In this document: positions 9,133 through 16,700 of the stretch, in pieces | Position numbering within the stretch: the first letter of the stretch is position 1 | Layout: each line of letters begins with the position of its first letter | Assembly: GCA_963598415.1 (NCBI GenBank) | Contig: CAVBUH010000042.1 | Location: 1 to 64,000, forward strand | Reading direction: 5' to 3' | From: Colimorpha_A sp900556615 | GTDB lineage: Bacteria > Bacillota > Clostridia > Oscillospirales > CAG-272 | DNA: 64,000 nt | Made by a program: the position numbers and the translations under genes | Notes under the pieces: model-generated | What the model saw: the letters and a program-made list of their open reading frames with translations, nothing else | Databases searched by the model: none | What the model was told of the DNA's origin: nothing

Positions 9133-9609
9133 ATGTACGAGATATATCGCGTTGCACTCTTCGGCCATCGGACGCTATACGATCTGAGGAAGGTAGAAGA
9201 TAGGTTGGCTCCAATCTTGGAGAACCTATTACGAACAAAAGAATACGTGGAGTTCTATATTGGACGTCACGGCGAATTTGATGAATACGCCGCATCGGTC
9301 ATTAAAAGAGCACAGAAAGCAGTCAGGGACGATAACAGCGTTATGATTCTGACGCTTCCATACACGGTGAAAGACATAGAGTTCTATGAAGAATACTACG
9401 ACGAGATTACCATCCCCGACATTGGTAGACCACATCCAAAGGTAGCAATCACTCTTCGCAATCAATGGATGGTTGATGCTGCCGATTTAGTCATCGCTTA
9501 TGTGGAAAACAGTTCAGGCGGTGCGTATAAAGCAATGGCCTATGCCGAAAAGACTGGCAAACCGGTAATTAATCTTGCAACTGACTGCGAAGAAGAAATA
9601 TGGACGTGA
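9133..9609 (+). CDS. SLOG-family (YpsA/DUF1273-like) protein
   Basis: This 158-residue Rossmann-like protein is predicted to bind a nucleotide-derived ligand. It has RVALFGHR at residues 6-13, the beta-strand/loop opening of SLOG domains, then VEFYIGRHGEFDEYA (about 36-50) and MVDAADLVIAYVE (about 115-127) with SSGGAYKA, which forms the second half of the ligand site. YpsA relatives in Bacillus affect cell division, but mobile-element copies have no defined role. It is followed after 9 bases by an unknown gene in the same operon. Confidence 0.75.
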   Translation: MYEIYRVALFGHRTLYDLRKVEDRLAPILENLLRTKEYVEFYIGRHGEFDEYAASVIKRAQKAVRDDNSVMILTLPYTVKDIEFYEEYYDEITIPDIGRPHPKVAITLRNQWMVDAADLVIAYVENSSGGAYKAMAYAEKTGKPVINLATDCEEEIWT

Positions 9610-9618
9610 GGAATAAAA

Positions 9619-10158
9619 ATGATCAGCGAAATTGAAAGAGAAAAAGTATTAAAACAATTGGATGATGCTGCGGAAGCTATTCGAAATAATCCCGCAAGTG
9701 ATTTTACAGAGGAAGAACTCCGCAAAAAGATTGAAGCTGTATCCACAGAAGAAGGGCTTGAAATGTGGTCTCGTCTCTTGAAGGTGGCCGCAGGAGAACC
9801 AAGACCGAGAAGCACCGAGAAAACAACGCTAACTGCCGAAGTCTTGAAGGACACTGCCGATCGGTTGAACGATATCAGCGAGGTAACCGGCATAAGTGTG
9901 GGCGAGCAGATCGACCGTCTCTGCTTTAATTTCCATCCTTACGATGCAGGACTTGCTGCACATATGATATGTGAATCTATTGTTGCACACACAAGCAATC
10001 TTGACGATGCGCAGTTCGACCTTGCCATATATATGGTGCTCAACATCTTCACAAAGGTGTTGGAGAAAGACGATGACAAAGCAGCATTCACCGAGTTGGT
10101 AGAACGTGCAAAAGCAATGCTCCAAAGCAAGGGTGTCGAAGCTCCCGACGAGGACTGA
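9619..10158 (+). CDS. unknown helical protein
   Basis: I do not recognise this 179-residue acidic protein. No signal peptide or membrane segment is visible. It is almost wholly helical by composition, with a charged N-terminal third and an amphipathic region (about residues 75-150). GAGG precedes the ATG. It is co-transcribed with the SLOG gene and followed by a strong terminator, so the two probably act together. The paired SLOG protein suggests a small-molecule-responsive module, but this is only context. Confidence 0.6.
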   Translation: MISEIEREKVLKQLDDAAEAIRNNPASDFTEEELRKKIEAVSTEEGLEMWSRLLKVAAGEPRPRSTEKTTLTAEVLKDTADRLNDISEVTGISVGEQIDRLCFNFHPYDAGLAAHMICESIVAHTSNLDDAQFDLAIYMVLNIFTKVLEKDDDKAAFTELVERAKAMLQSKGVEAPDED

Positions 10159-10299
10159 TAACCGGTATCGCCACGCTGACACACAAATCAAGTAGAGAGC
10201 AACCGTAGCAGCGCAGTCCAAACTTCGCAACACGATGGATCTGGACCGGCTATTGTTTCAGCCTCATTTGTAGTTTTAAGAGCAGCGTGAGTACGATAT

Positions 10300-10330
10300 G
10301 GGCGCTGAGTAAAATCAGCGCCCTCTTTTT
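10300..10330 (+). terminator. intrinsic terminator after the SLOG operon
   Basis: GGGCGCTGA (10300-10308) pairs with TCAGCGCCC (10315-10323), followed by TCTTTTT. It cleanly separates the SLOG operon from the repressor/polymerase cassette. Confidence 0.85.
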
Positions 10331-10361
10331 CTAAACTTATTGTTTCAATTTACACAATATT

Positions 10362-10391
10362 ATTGTGATCGCAACAATTTTGTGCTATAAT
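10362..10391 (+). promoter_or_regulatory. promoter with overlapping operator for the Y-polymerase cassette
   Basis: TTGTGA (10363-10368) and TATAAT (10386-10391) are 17 bases apart. The inverted repeat ATTGT (10362-10366)/ACAAT (10374-10378) overlaps the -35 and spacer, where a bound repressor would block polymerase. The first gene downstream encodes a small Cro-type repressor, so autoregulation is likely. Confidence 0.65.
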
Positions 10392-10426
10392 AACAGTGAG
10401 GAATCAAAGATACCGGAGGGATCACA

Positions 10427-10642
10427 ATGGCTATCAGTTATAAAAGACTTTGGAAACTTCTCATTGACCGCGAAATGAAAAAGAAAGACCTTGTCGGATT
10501 GGCAGGAGTCAGTTGGTCGACAATTACCAAAATGGGACACAACGAACATGTAAGCACAGATATCCTCGTAAAGATATGCGGTGCGCTACAATGCGAATTT
10601 GATGAGATTATGGAAATTGTGCCGGATAAGGACGCACAATAA
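10427..10642 (+). CDS. small Cro/CI-type repressor (YozG-like)
   Basis: This 71-residue protein is essentially one XRE helix-turn-helix domain: KKDLVGLAGVSWSTITKMG (about residues 19-37) carries the turn and recognition helix, and VSTDILVKICGALQCEFDEIMEI is the typical C-terminal helix pair of YozG-like repressors. CCGGAGGG precedes the ATG. It is first in a cassette ending with a Y-family polymerase and very probably binds the inverted repeat in its own promoter, so it would control expression of the polymerase. Confidence 0.8.
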   Translation: MAISYKRLWKLLIDREMKKKDLVGLAGVSWSTITKMGHNEHVSTDILVKICGALQCEFDEIMEIVPDKDAQ

Positions 10643-10657
10643 CTGGAGGCGTAAGGA

Positions 10658-10861
10658 TTGGACGAAAGGCAATTTGCCGACGCAATGGAGCACATTGTGT
10701 CAGCTCTTATGGAGAGGGACTACGATCCGTATGCACAGCTCACCGGTTATGTTACGGAGAACGAGCCTACATACATCACCAGCTATAAAGGGGCGCGACA
10801 GCTCATCCTCACCCTTGACAAAGAGCAAGTGCAACGGTACGTGGAAAGGATGATGAAATGA
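10658..10861 (+). CDS. IreB-like (UPF0297) protein
   Basis: This 67-residue protein starts with TTG at 10658, after GGAGG at 10644-10648. The core PYAQLTGYVTENEPTYITSY then KGARQLILTLDKEQV matches the IreB/UPF0297 pattern (NPxxQxxGYxxxxxPxYITSHxxAR). IreB is normally a chromosomal phosphoprotein in Firmicutes, a substrate of the Ser/Thr kinase IreK that affects cell-wall stress resistance. A mobile copy beside an error-prone polymerase is unusual. It ends in an ATGA overlap with the next gene. Confidence 0.7.
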   Translation: MDERQFADAMEHIVSALMERDYDPYAQLTGYVTENEPTYITSYKGARQLILTLDKEQVQRYVERMMK

Positions 10862-11205
10862 ACCCATCAACTTACATACCAATAATCATTTTATGGATTA
10901 TCATATTTTATGTTATTTTCCGCAATCGGCGGGCAGTTGTCGCAAGACAGATTATTAAGAAAAGAAAATTGGAGGGCAATACCGAAATGAAAGAGCTTGC
11001 AAAGAGATTTATTGATAAAGAGTGTTTGATTTCTTCCTTTGACAGCAACCATCAGTTTGAGGGTGTTATCAAGGAAGTCAGTGACAGTGCGATCCTTGTG
11101 GAAAAGAACGGAACTGTCGAAGCAATCAACCTTGACTATGTTATTCGCATCAGAGAATATCCCAAAAACAAAAAGGGTAAGAAAAAGTCTGTCGTTTTGG
11201 ACTAA
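10858..11205 (+). CDS. membrane-anchored small protein with an Sm-like fold
   Basis: This 115-residue protein has one N-terminal membrane segment (about residues 5-21), a short basic linker, then a soluble domain (about 42-115) whose alternating pattern (CLISSF..QFEGVIKEVSDSAILVEKNG..EAINLDYVIRI) resembles the five-strand Sm/LSm or Hfq-like barrel. An internal ATG at 10987 would give only the soluble part. It overlaps the IreB-like gene by 4 bases. It may adapt the cassette to the membrane; function unknown. Confidence 0.5.
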   Translation: MNPSTYIPIIILWIIIFYVIFRNRRAVVARQIIKKRKLEGNTEMKELAKRFIDKECLISSFDSNHQFEGVIKEVSDSAILVEKNGTVEAINLDYVIRIREYPKNKKGKKKSVVLD

Positions 11206-11221
11206 ACCAGGAGAATACACC

Positions 11222-11491
11222 ATGAAAACAAAATGGAAAGATACACCGCCGCTACATAAGGTGATTACCGTATTTTCGGTTATCGTTAGCCTTGCAGTTG
11301 TAACGTTGGCAGTATTACAAATATTTGATATATGGACACAGGCGATCAATCTGTGCATTCCTCTGATGGGTGTAAATCTGCTTTGTCAGACCTATATGCA
11401 GTGGAACACAAGCCGCAAGACTGCATATTTCAGTCTTGGCTGCGCAGTGTTCGTTTTTGCCTGTGCAATAGCTGTGTTCTTTATCAAATAA
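11222..11491 (+). CDS. small membrane protein of the polymerase cassette
   Basis: I do not recognise this 89-residue protein. Two or three hydrophobic segments are visible (about residues 13-33, 38-55 and 68-88) after a basic N-terminus, giving an integral membrane protein. The ATG at 11222 follows AGGAGA; an upstream in-frame start lies inside the preceding gene. It sits in a tight co-directional cassette, so it is probably co-expressed with the polymerase. Confidence 0.5.
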   Translation: MKTKWKDTPPLHKVITVFSVIVSLAVVTLAVLQIFDIWTQAINLCIPLMGVNLLCQTYMQWNTSRKTAYFSLGCAVFVFACAIAVFFIK

Positions 11492-11505
11492 GGTAAGGCA
11501 GAGAT

Positions 11506-11685
11506 ATGGAAGAAAAACAAATCCAATGGGAAACACTTTCCCACGAAGAAAAGAAAAAGCAGCTCTTCCTAAATCAAAAGCGGCTACTTGATACATTTCT
11601 TGAAAAGCACGCTATATCCCAGGCACAGTACGACAAAAGCCTCGGTGATCTTCGAGATAAGATGGGAATGCAAGGGATAGACTAA
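11506..11685 (+). CDS. short charged protein upstream of the Y-polymerase
   Basis: This is a 59-residue, highly charged, helical ORF (begins MEEKQIQWETLSHEEKKKQ) located 14 bases after the membrane-protein gene and 19 bases before the polymerase. It contains no Cys or membrane segment. The tight spacing and clean codon use suggest a real gene. The C-terminal half (DTFLEKHAISQAQYDKSLGD) resembles the short helical hairpins found beside UmuC in Firmicutes mobile elements. Function unknown; possibly a polymerase partner. Confidence 0.55.
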   Translation: MEEKQIQWETLSHEEKKKQLFLNQKRLLDTFLEKHAISQAQYDKSLGDLRDKMGMQGID

Positions 11686-11704
11686 GAAATGGAGGTGTAG
11701 AACG

Positions 11705-13213
11705 ATGGAAAAGAAAAAAACATATATAGCCATAGATCTCAAGTCGTTCTACGCCAGCGTTGAATGCGTAGCGAGAGGGCTGGATCCGTTAACCACCAAT
11801 CTACTCGTTGCAGACGTTTCCAAGACTGAGAAAACTATCTGTCTTGCTGTAACGCCTTCCCTAAAGGCGTATGGTATTTCCGGTCGTGCACGGTTATTTG
11901 AAGCTGTACAACAAGTAAAAATGGTAAATGCTCAGCGGAAGGCAAAACTGCGTGGTAAGGACTTCGAGGGATCCTCTTACAACGACACAGAATTGAAAAA
12001 GAATCCGAACCTCGCTGTTGACTATATCGCAGCTCCGCCGAGGATGGCTCTTTATCGTGAATGTAGTGCAAAGATCGTTGCGATCTACCTCAAGTACGTG
12101 TCGATAGACGATCTGTACGCCTATAGCATTGACGAGGTGTTTATCGATGCCACGCCGTATCTCGATAACCATAAGATGAACGCTCACGACTTTGCAAGAA
12201 TGCTGATACAGGATGTTTTGTCCTCCTCCGGTGTTACTGCCACGGCAGGTATTGCCGAAAACATGTACCTATGCAAGGTCGCTTTGGATATTACCGCAAA
12301 ACACATTCCTCCAGACAAGGATGGCGTGCGAATTGCAGAGCTTGATACGATGACATATCGTAGAACGCTCTGGACGCACAAGGATCTGACTGACTTTTGG
12401 ATGATCGGCAGCGGAATTGCAAAGCGACTGAACAAGCTCGGGCTGTATACAATGGGAGATGTTGCGCGTTGCTCAATTCAAAACGAGGAACGACTGTACA
12501 AAGAGTTTGGAAAGAACGCGCAATATATCATTGATCAAGCATGGGGCTGGGAGCCTGTTACGATAGCTGATATCAAGGCATATAAACCCGAGTCCTCGAG
12601 CGTGAGTTCTGGACAAGTTTTAACACGACCGTACACCTTCGATGAAACAAAGGTGATCATTCGAGAAATGACAGAAAGCCTGGTGCTGGGCCTCGTCGAG
12701 AAAGGTGTGGTGACAGATCAAATCGTTCTTGATATCGGCTATGACATCGATAATCTGAAGGATCCGAAAAGAAGAGCAGCTTACACCGGAACCATTGAGG
12801 TTGACCGCTACGGACGAGAGATTCCCAAGCACGCTCGTGGAACCGCAAATATGGGAAAGCACACATCGTCAACACGATTGGTGATGGAAAAGACTCTCGA
12901 GCTATTCGATAGAATCGCTGATCCCAAACTGCTCACACGTCGGCTTAATATTACAGCCAATCATCTTATCGGAGAAGATGAGGTAGTTAAGGTCTCTGCT
13001 CCTCAACAGCTTACACTATTTGATGATCCGGAAGAGCTTGAACGCAAGCAAGCTGAGGAAGATGCTGCCGAGGAAAAAGAGCGTAGAATCCAAAAGGCAA
13101 TGATTCAGATAAAAGACCGCTATGGCGCTAATGCGATCCTCAAGGGAACAAACTTCCAAGATGGTGCAACAGCACGCGAACGCAACGAAACCATCGGTGG
13201 TCATAAAGCATAA
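11705..13213 (+). CDS. Y-family DNA polymerase (UmuC/UvrX-like)
   Basis: This 502-residue translesion polymerase copies damaged DNA with low fidelity. The palm begins IAIDLKSFYASVE (residues 8-20) with catalytic Asp11 and the steric-gate Tyr. The second metal site is YSIDEVFID (about residues 140-148). A helix-hairpin-helix thumb region follows and the little-finger domain is about 260-400. The C-terminal tail is charged and extends past the usual family length. Firmicutes copies are usually followed by yolD; here the next genes are unrelated and the YolD-like gene is 17 kb away, which implies an insertion between them. Confidence 0.88.
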   Translation: MEKKKTYIAIDLKSFYASVECVARGLDPLTTNLLVADVSKTEKTICLAVTPSLKAYGISGRARLFEAVQQVKMVNAQRKAKLRGKDFEGSSYNDTELKKNPNLAVDYIAAPPRMALYRECSAKIVAIYLKYVSIDDLYAYSIDEVFIDATPYLDNHKMNAHDFARMLIQDVLSSSGVTATAGIAENMYLCKVALDITAKHIPPDKDGVRIAELDTMTYRRTLWTHKDLTDFWMIGSGIAKRLNKLGLYTMGDVARCSIQNEERLYKEFGKNAQYIIDQAWGWEPVTIADIKAYKPESSSVSSGQVLTRPYTFDETKVIIREMTESLVLGLVEKGVVTDQIVLDIGYDIDNLKDPKRRAAYTGTIEVDRYGREIPKHARGTANMGKHTSSTRLVMEKTLELFDRIADPKLLTRRLNITANHLIGEDEVVKVSAPQQLTLFDDPEELERKQAEEDAAEEKERRIQKAMIQIKDRYGANAILKGTNFQDGATARERNETIGGHKA

Positions 13214-13250
13214 ACAGTTCGAAAAATAAGAATTTTTGGAGGATTTGATA

Positions 13251-13715
13251 ATGGTTCATTTGGTATATTGTGATAATTCGGGAAAGAAAGGCGAAAAAGC
13301 ATTAGATAAGATTTTGGCAGGAACAAAAACAATGGTTGTGCGTGGAGCTGCAGGAAGGAAAATTCCGCATAGCAGAGTTTTTGAGGGAGAGCAGCTCTAT
13401 TTTATGGAAAAAGGAAGCGCAGAAATCACAGCAACTGCTGTTGTCAAAAGTGTTCAGAATTATGTGAAACTGTCTGATGAAGAAATTGTGAAAATTCTTT
13501 CAGACAACCAAAACAAGCTGAACTTATCTGAGAAACAAAATGAGCGCTGGCACAAGAAATGTCTGTGTTTGGTAGAATTTGAAAATGTCGAGGAAATAAC
13601 TCCGCTTGTTTTTGAACATCAAAACAATATGGATGATTGGTTGATAATTGAAAAGATTGAGGATGTTGTAGCGGGTACAAGTGTTCCCTACAATTATGAA
13701 AAATCGAAGTTTTAA
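13251..13715 (+). CDS. ASCH/PUA-like domain protein
   Basis: This 154-residue cytoplasmic protein begins at ATG 13251 after TTGGAGGA. The segment from about residue 18 (LDKILAGTKTMVVRG) through GEQLYFMEKGSAEITATAVV (about 46-65) has the spacing of ASCH/EVE-type PUA-like domains, which bind RNA or modified nucleotides. The last 50 residues are acidic. It lies directly after the polymerase and a short leader resembling the repeats at 13842 and 14249. RNA binding is a family-level inference. Confidence 0.55.
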   Translation: MVHLVYCDNSGKKGEKALDKILAGTKTMVVRGAAGRKIPHSRVFEGEQLYFMEKGSAEITATAVVKSVQNYVKLSDEEIVKILSDNQNKLNLSEKQNERWHKKCLCLVEFENVEEITPLVFEHQNNMDDWLIIEKIEDVVAGTSVPYNYEKSKF

Positions 13716-13841
13716 GCGATATATTTCAAATTTTAAGTTGATCAATCAAGATTTGGTGGAGCGCCGTATTTGCAAAGGTTATTACAGCATCAGTAAGCAT
13801 TGTGCTGTCCGTTAGATATAGCGCACAAAGAAATCGATAAC

Positions 13842-13875
13842 TTCCAATAGGTCGAACAGTTAGGAAAATAAGAAT
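13842..13875 (+). repeat. 34-bp direct repeat, copy 1
   Basis: An identical 34-base sequence, beginning TTCCAATAGGTCGAACAG, occurs here and at 14249-14282. A shorter version (TTCCAATAAGTCGAAC) is at 30061-30076 just before yolD, and a related tail (AACAGTTCGAAAAATAAGAA) follows the polymerase stop at 13214. The copies bracket small cargo units, as if genes were added by recombination at a shared leader. Confidence 0.8.
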
Positions 13876-13896
13876 TTAACAAAGGGGTGTGATTGT

Positions 13897-14244
13897 ATGA
13901 AATCAATTAAAACAATAGCCGTTCTACTAACGCCGATTTTAGTATTTGCCATTTTGCTTATTCCTTACAGCTTGGTCAATCAGCATTTTATTGTCGATTG
14001 GCTGGGTTGCGGCTGCCCCGTGATAGATGAAGCGGGCAATATGGTTGAAAACAACTTTAATGCCAACGATTTTACTGTATTATTTTGGTTGTTTATCTCT
14101 ATTTGCGTTACTGCAATTTCTGTGTTTTTATCAAAAAGAATACCGAAAGAAAAAATATGGCTTAGAGTGCTATATGTTGTCGGTATGTTGTTACTATCGC
14201 TTTTAATAACATACCAATTCTATCAAATGATGATGTGGAATTAA
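13897..14244 (+). CDS. small membrane protein between 34-bp repeats
   Basis: This is an unrecognised 115-residue protein with three hydrophobic segments (about residues 7-27, 53-72 and 84-108). The extracytoplasmic loop contains CGCP (about residues 40-43). AAGGGGTG precedes the ATG. The gene with its leader is framed exactly by the two 34-bp repeats, so it looks like a recently acquired or mobile single-gene unit. Confidence 0.5.
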   Translation: MKSIKTIAVLLTPILVFAILLIPYSLVNQHFIVDWLGCGCPVIDEAGNMVENNFNANDFTVLFWLFISICVTAISVFLSKRIPKEKIWLRVLYVVGMLLLSLLITYQFYQMMMWN

Positions 14245-14248
14245 CCAA

Positions 14249-14282
14249 TTCCAATAGGTCGAACAGTTAGGAAAATAAGAAT
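14249..14282 (+). repeat. 34-bp direct repeat, copy 2
   Basis: This is identical to 13842-13875. It directly precedes the promoter of the MerR-type regulator. Confidence 0.8.
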
Positions 14283-14318
14283 GTGTCGAACGCCAATCAA
14301 TATTTTTCAAAAAAGGTA

Positions 14319-14349
14319 TTGACTCTCACGCTCCGTCATAGTGTATACT
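14319..14349 (+). promoter_or_regulatory. MerR-type promoter with a 19-base spacer
   Basis: TTGACT (14319-14324) and TATACT (14344-14349) are 19 bases apart, two more than optimal. This is the hallmark of promoters activated by MerR-family proteins, which twist the DNA to realign the elements. The TipA-like MerR gene follows directly, so it probably activates its own transcription on ligand binding. Confidence 0.75.
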
Positions 14350-14369
14350 TTTGTTGTGAGGTGATGAAA

Positions 14370-15098
14370 TTGAAAATGCTAATTAAAGAATTTGCCGATT
14401 TCACGGGTGTAAGTGTGCGCACACTGCATTATTACGATGAAATAGGATTGTTGATGCCAGCCTTTGTTGACAAAACTACAGGCTATCGCTTTTACGATGA
14501 AAAATCTTTTCTTCGTATGCAAGAGATTCTCTTTTACCGTGAACTCGACTTTTCCTTAAAGAGCATTGGAGAGATTTTGTCATCCCCGAATTATGACAAA
14601 AACAAGGCGCTGAAAGAGCAAAAACACCTTCTCACACTCAAAAAAGAGCGATTAGAACGTTTAATTTCTGCTATTGACGGTGCCGTGAAAGGAGAAAATG
14701 TTATGAAAGCATTTGACAACAGCGAATTTGAAAAGCACAAGGCTGAAGCCAAAGAAAAATGGGGTAAAACGGATGCGTACAAGGAATACGCAGAACGGAC
14801 TAAGGATTACTCCAAACAGAAGTGGAATGAAATTGCCGAGGGAATGGACCATATTATGGCAGAGTTTGCACTCTGCATGAAAAAGGACGAAAGTCCTAAT
14901 TCCGCTAAAGCACAAAGCCTTGTAAAAATGCTGCAGAACTATATTACTGAGAATTACTATCTTTGTACTAACGAAATTTTAGCAGGTCTCGGTCAGATGT
15001 ATGTAGCGGACGAACGCTTTATGAACAATATTGATAAGCACGCTGATGGTACAGCAGCGTTTATCTGTGAAGCAATAGAAGTCTATTGTCGCAAGTAA
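14370..15098 (+). CDS. MerR-family regulator with TipAS-like ligand domain
   Basis: This ligand-activated transcription factor resembles TipA/Mta. Its N-terminal winged-helix domain contains the classic VSVRTLHYYDEIGLLMP, followed by a long dimerisation helix and, from about residue 115, a TipAS-like domain (HKAEAKEKWGKTDAYKEY..., then YITENYYLCTNEILAGLG near the end) that binds thiopeptide-like antibiotics in relatives. Start uncertain: GAGGTG at 14358-14363 suits TTG 14370 (6-base spacer); ATG 14376 and ATG 14364 are alternatives. Its promoter has the expected 19-base spacer. Confidence 0.85.
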   Translation: MKMLIKEFADFTGVSVRTLHYYDEIGLLMPAFVDKTTGYRFYDEKSFLRMQEILFYRELDFSLKSIGEILSSPNYDKNKALKEQKHLLTLKKERLERLISAIDGAVKGENVMKAFDNSEFEKHKAEAKEKWGKTDAYKEYAERTKDYSKQKWNEIAEGMDHIMAEFALCMKKDESPNSAKAQSLVKMLQNYITENYYLCTNEILAGLGQMYVADERFMNNIDKHADGTAAFICEAIEVYCRK

Positions 15099-15153
15099 AT
15101 TCCAATTTGTAGAGCAAATAAATTTCCAAAATTGATACGCAGTAAGCGAAAAA

Positions 15154-15348
15154 ATGGAATTTGTTTGCCGCTATATTTCAAATCGTAGTCGGCATTGCAG
15201 CAATCGTTGCATACATCGTCGTTGCCGCTTCGGGAGAACCCCTTGGTATGGTAAGTGGACGATTACGCTGATACTCGCTATTGCTTTTGTGGTAATGGGA
15301 GTTATAGGCACGATTGATTATGTGAAGTCGAATAAAACTCAAAAGTGA
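15154..15348 (+). pseudogene. frameshifted small membrane-protein gene
   Basis: Two overlapping frames each give half of one hydrophobic protein: FAAIFQIVVGIAAIVAYIVV in one frame (from about 15166), then GKWTITLILAIAFVVMGVIG in another (from about 15250). Removing five bases (TATGG) in the stretch CTTGGTATGGTAAGTGG near 15243-15259 would join them into a two-segment membrane protein, so a small insertion has probably broken it. The alternative is a short intact ORF with an odd N-terminus. It is followed by a strong terminator. Confidence 0.55.
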
Positions 15349-15358
15349 CACACAAACG

Positions 15359-15390
15359 CCCTCGTTCCAAAGTGGAGCGAGGGTTGTTTT
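15359..15390 (+). terminator. intrinsic terminator
   Basis: CCCTCGTTCC (15359-15368) pairs with GGAGCGAGGG (15374-15383, one wobble), followed by TTGTTTT. A near-copy of this hairpin is at 16035-16066. Confidence 0.8.
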
Positions 15391-15432
15391 ATAGAAAAAT
15401 GGCTCAAAAACAGTAATGTTAACACGCGTTGC

Positions 15433-15461
15433 TTGAAGCAACGGCGCTTTTGATGTATAAT
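15433..15461 (+). promoter_or_regulatory. sigma-A promoter of the XRE membrane regulator
   Basis: TTGAAG (15433-15438) and TATAAT (15456-15461) are 17 bases apart, with an AGGAGG ribosome site and ATG shortly after. Confidence 0.75.
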
Positions 15462-15490
15462 ATAGTCAGTTTTTATAGGAGGTTATTCTA

Positions 15491-16003
15491 ATGCTAAAAG
15501 AAAACATAAAAACAATCAGAAAAGCAAAAGGACTCTCCCAAGAGGAGCTTGCTATTAAATTAAACGTAGTGCGACAAACGATCTCAAAATGGGAGCAAGG
15601 ATTATCGGTGCCGGACTCTGAAATGCTTGTAACGCTGTCAGAAGTGCTTGAAACACCGGTAAGTACATTGCTTGGCGAAACTATTGCTGAACAGCAGGCA
15701 GATGAACTGAAAGCAATATCCGAGAAATTGGAGGTCATCAATTTGCAGCTTGCTCAAAGAAAAATAATGAGAAGAATGGTACTTCATTGGTGCTTCATTT
15801 CGGTTTGCGCTCTTATTGTGGTAACATTTTTAGTCCTTTTCTTAATGGGTAGTCCCTATCTTAAATGGGACTATAGTAATCCGGAATGGGCTGTCGTAGG
15901 GGGGGCGTTTCATGCGTTTGAGTGGTTGTTTGTAAGAACAGCTCCGATTGCTTTTATCGGAGCTTTTGCGGGAATTATTCTGACTCGAAAAAGACAATCA
16001 TAG
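15491..16003 (+). CDS. XRE regulator with membrane domain
   Basis: This 170-residue protein has an N-terminal helix-turn-helix (residues 5-60; GLSQEELAIKLNVVRQTISK), a short coiled linker and two membrane segments (about residues 99-120 and 145-163). Such fusions of Cro-type repressors to membrane anchors are common in Clostridia and probably link envelope state to transcription. It has its own promoter and is closed by a strong terminator, so it is a single-gene unit. Confidence 0.8.
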   Translation: MLKENIKTIRKAKGLSQEELAIKLNVVRQTISKWEQGLSVPDSEMLVTLSEVLETPVSTLLGETIAEQQADELKAISEKLEVINLQLAQRKIMRRMVLHWCFISVCALIVVTFLVLFLMGSPYLKWDYSNPEWAVVGGAFHAFEWLFVRTAPIAFIGAFAGIILTRKRQS

Positions 16004-16034
16004 CATTTCTTGGGTGGCTTCGCAATAAAATATC

Positions 16035-16066
16035 CGCCCTCGTTCCGAAACGGAGCGAGGGCGTTT
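16035..16066 (+). terminator. intrinsic terminator
   Basis: CGCCCTCGTTCCG (16035-16047) pairs with CGGAGCGAGGGCG (16051-16063), loop AAA, then TTTC. It shares its sequence with the terminator at 15359. Confidence 0.8.
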
Positions 16067-16219
16067 CATCTATATGATTGAAATATTCATAAAAATGTGG
16101 TATAATAAAGAAACGCAACCCGAAGTTTACATAAAGAAACGCCTAATTGGTGGTATGTTTTCTCCTTGTGTGCTACAATAAAGGCAACGCAGCGTTAGAA
16201 AACATAAGGAGAAAATTTT

Positions 16220-16348
16220 ATGACACTTGGCGAAAAGCTATCAAAACTCAGAAAAGAATACAACTATACACAAGAGCAGCTTGCCGATATTCTCGGCGTT
16301 TCCCGTCAATCAATCAGCAAATGGGAGTCGGAAGTTTCCAATATTTAA
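16220..16348 (+). pseudogene. 5' half of an XRE regulator gene split by a 10.8-kb insertion
   Basis: The 42-codon ORF (starts MTLGEKLSKLRKEYNYTQEQ) has its own ribosome site (AAGGAG) and covers the first two-thirds of an XRE helix-turn-helix, up to the conserved SRQSISKWE. It then diverges into VSNI and a stop. The expected continuation (WETDIAYPETDKLIKMGKLF) is found in frame at 27124. Left sequence up to ATGGGA (16321-16326) and right sequence from ATGGGA (27123-27128) join into one open frame. The short product could still be made but would lack a complete domain. Confidence 0.8.
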
Positions 16349-16396
16349 GGAAGCAGTGCTGAATCAATCCGTGTAATACATTGCTTCCATTAACAA

Positions 16397-16430
16397 ACTA
16401 AGTTGATTTAACCTAGCTTTTTTGTTAAAG
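16397..16430 (+). terminator. probable terminator near the left element end
   Basis: CTAAGTT and AACCTAG form a 7-bp stem with one mismatch around GATTT, followed by CTTTTTTG. It would stop transcription arriving from the truncated XRE gene before the element promoter. Confidence 0.5.
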
Positions 16431-16456
16431 AAAAACATCTTATCAACAAAAAGATA

Positions 16457-16485
16457 TTGACAAGCAAGGAAAACTATGGTATAAT
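16457..16485 (+). promoter_or_regulatory. consensus promoter of the leader/transporter unit
   Basis: TTGACA (16457-16462), 17 bases, TATAAT (16480-16485), with TGG directly before the -10 (extended -10). This is a full-consensus sigma-A promoter and should be strong, pointing to control after initiation. Confidence 0.85.
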
Positions 16486-16518
16486 ATAAACAAAGAAATA
16501 CAAAGGAGGTTGATAGTT

Positions 16519-16623
16519 ATGGATTTCAAGATTTTATTGAATCAAACTATCGGTACGCGAGTATTGATTCCTTCTTTGCGAAAGTATAATCTACAAATTG
16601 ATAGGTTGGGCGTACCACACTGA
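16519..16623 (+). CDS. 34-residue leader-type peptide
   Basis: The ORF starts at ATG 16519 behind AAAGGAGG and encodes 34 residues, beginning MDFKILLNQTIGTRVLIPSL. Its last codons run into the 5' arm of a strong hairpin followed by T residues (16612-16651). A perfect promoter, strong ribosome site, short peptide and terminator just before cargo genes are the parts of a translation-dependent attenuator. The alternative is a small signalling or bacteriocin-like peptide; no leader peptidase site is visible. Confidence 0.6.
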   Translation: MDFKILLNQTIGTRVLIPSLRKYNLQIDRLGVPH

Positions 16624-16651
16624 ATTACGGCAAGTGGTACTCTCTTTTTCT
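16612..16651 (+). terminator. terminator/attenuator hairpin overlapping the leader ORF
   Basis: GTACCAC (16612-16618) pairs with GTGGTAC (16634-16640), 15-base loop, followed by TCTCTTTTTCT. The 5' arm lies within the last five leader codons, so a ribosome at the leader end would block folding and allow read-through to the secreted protein and transporters. Confidence 0.65.
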
Positions 16652-16700
16652 ATCAATGCCGTCCACTCTTCACACAAAAAATAAAACGGAGGATTTTAAA

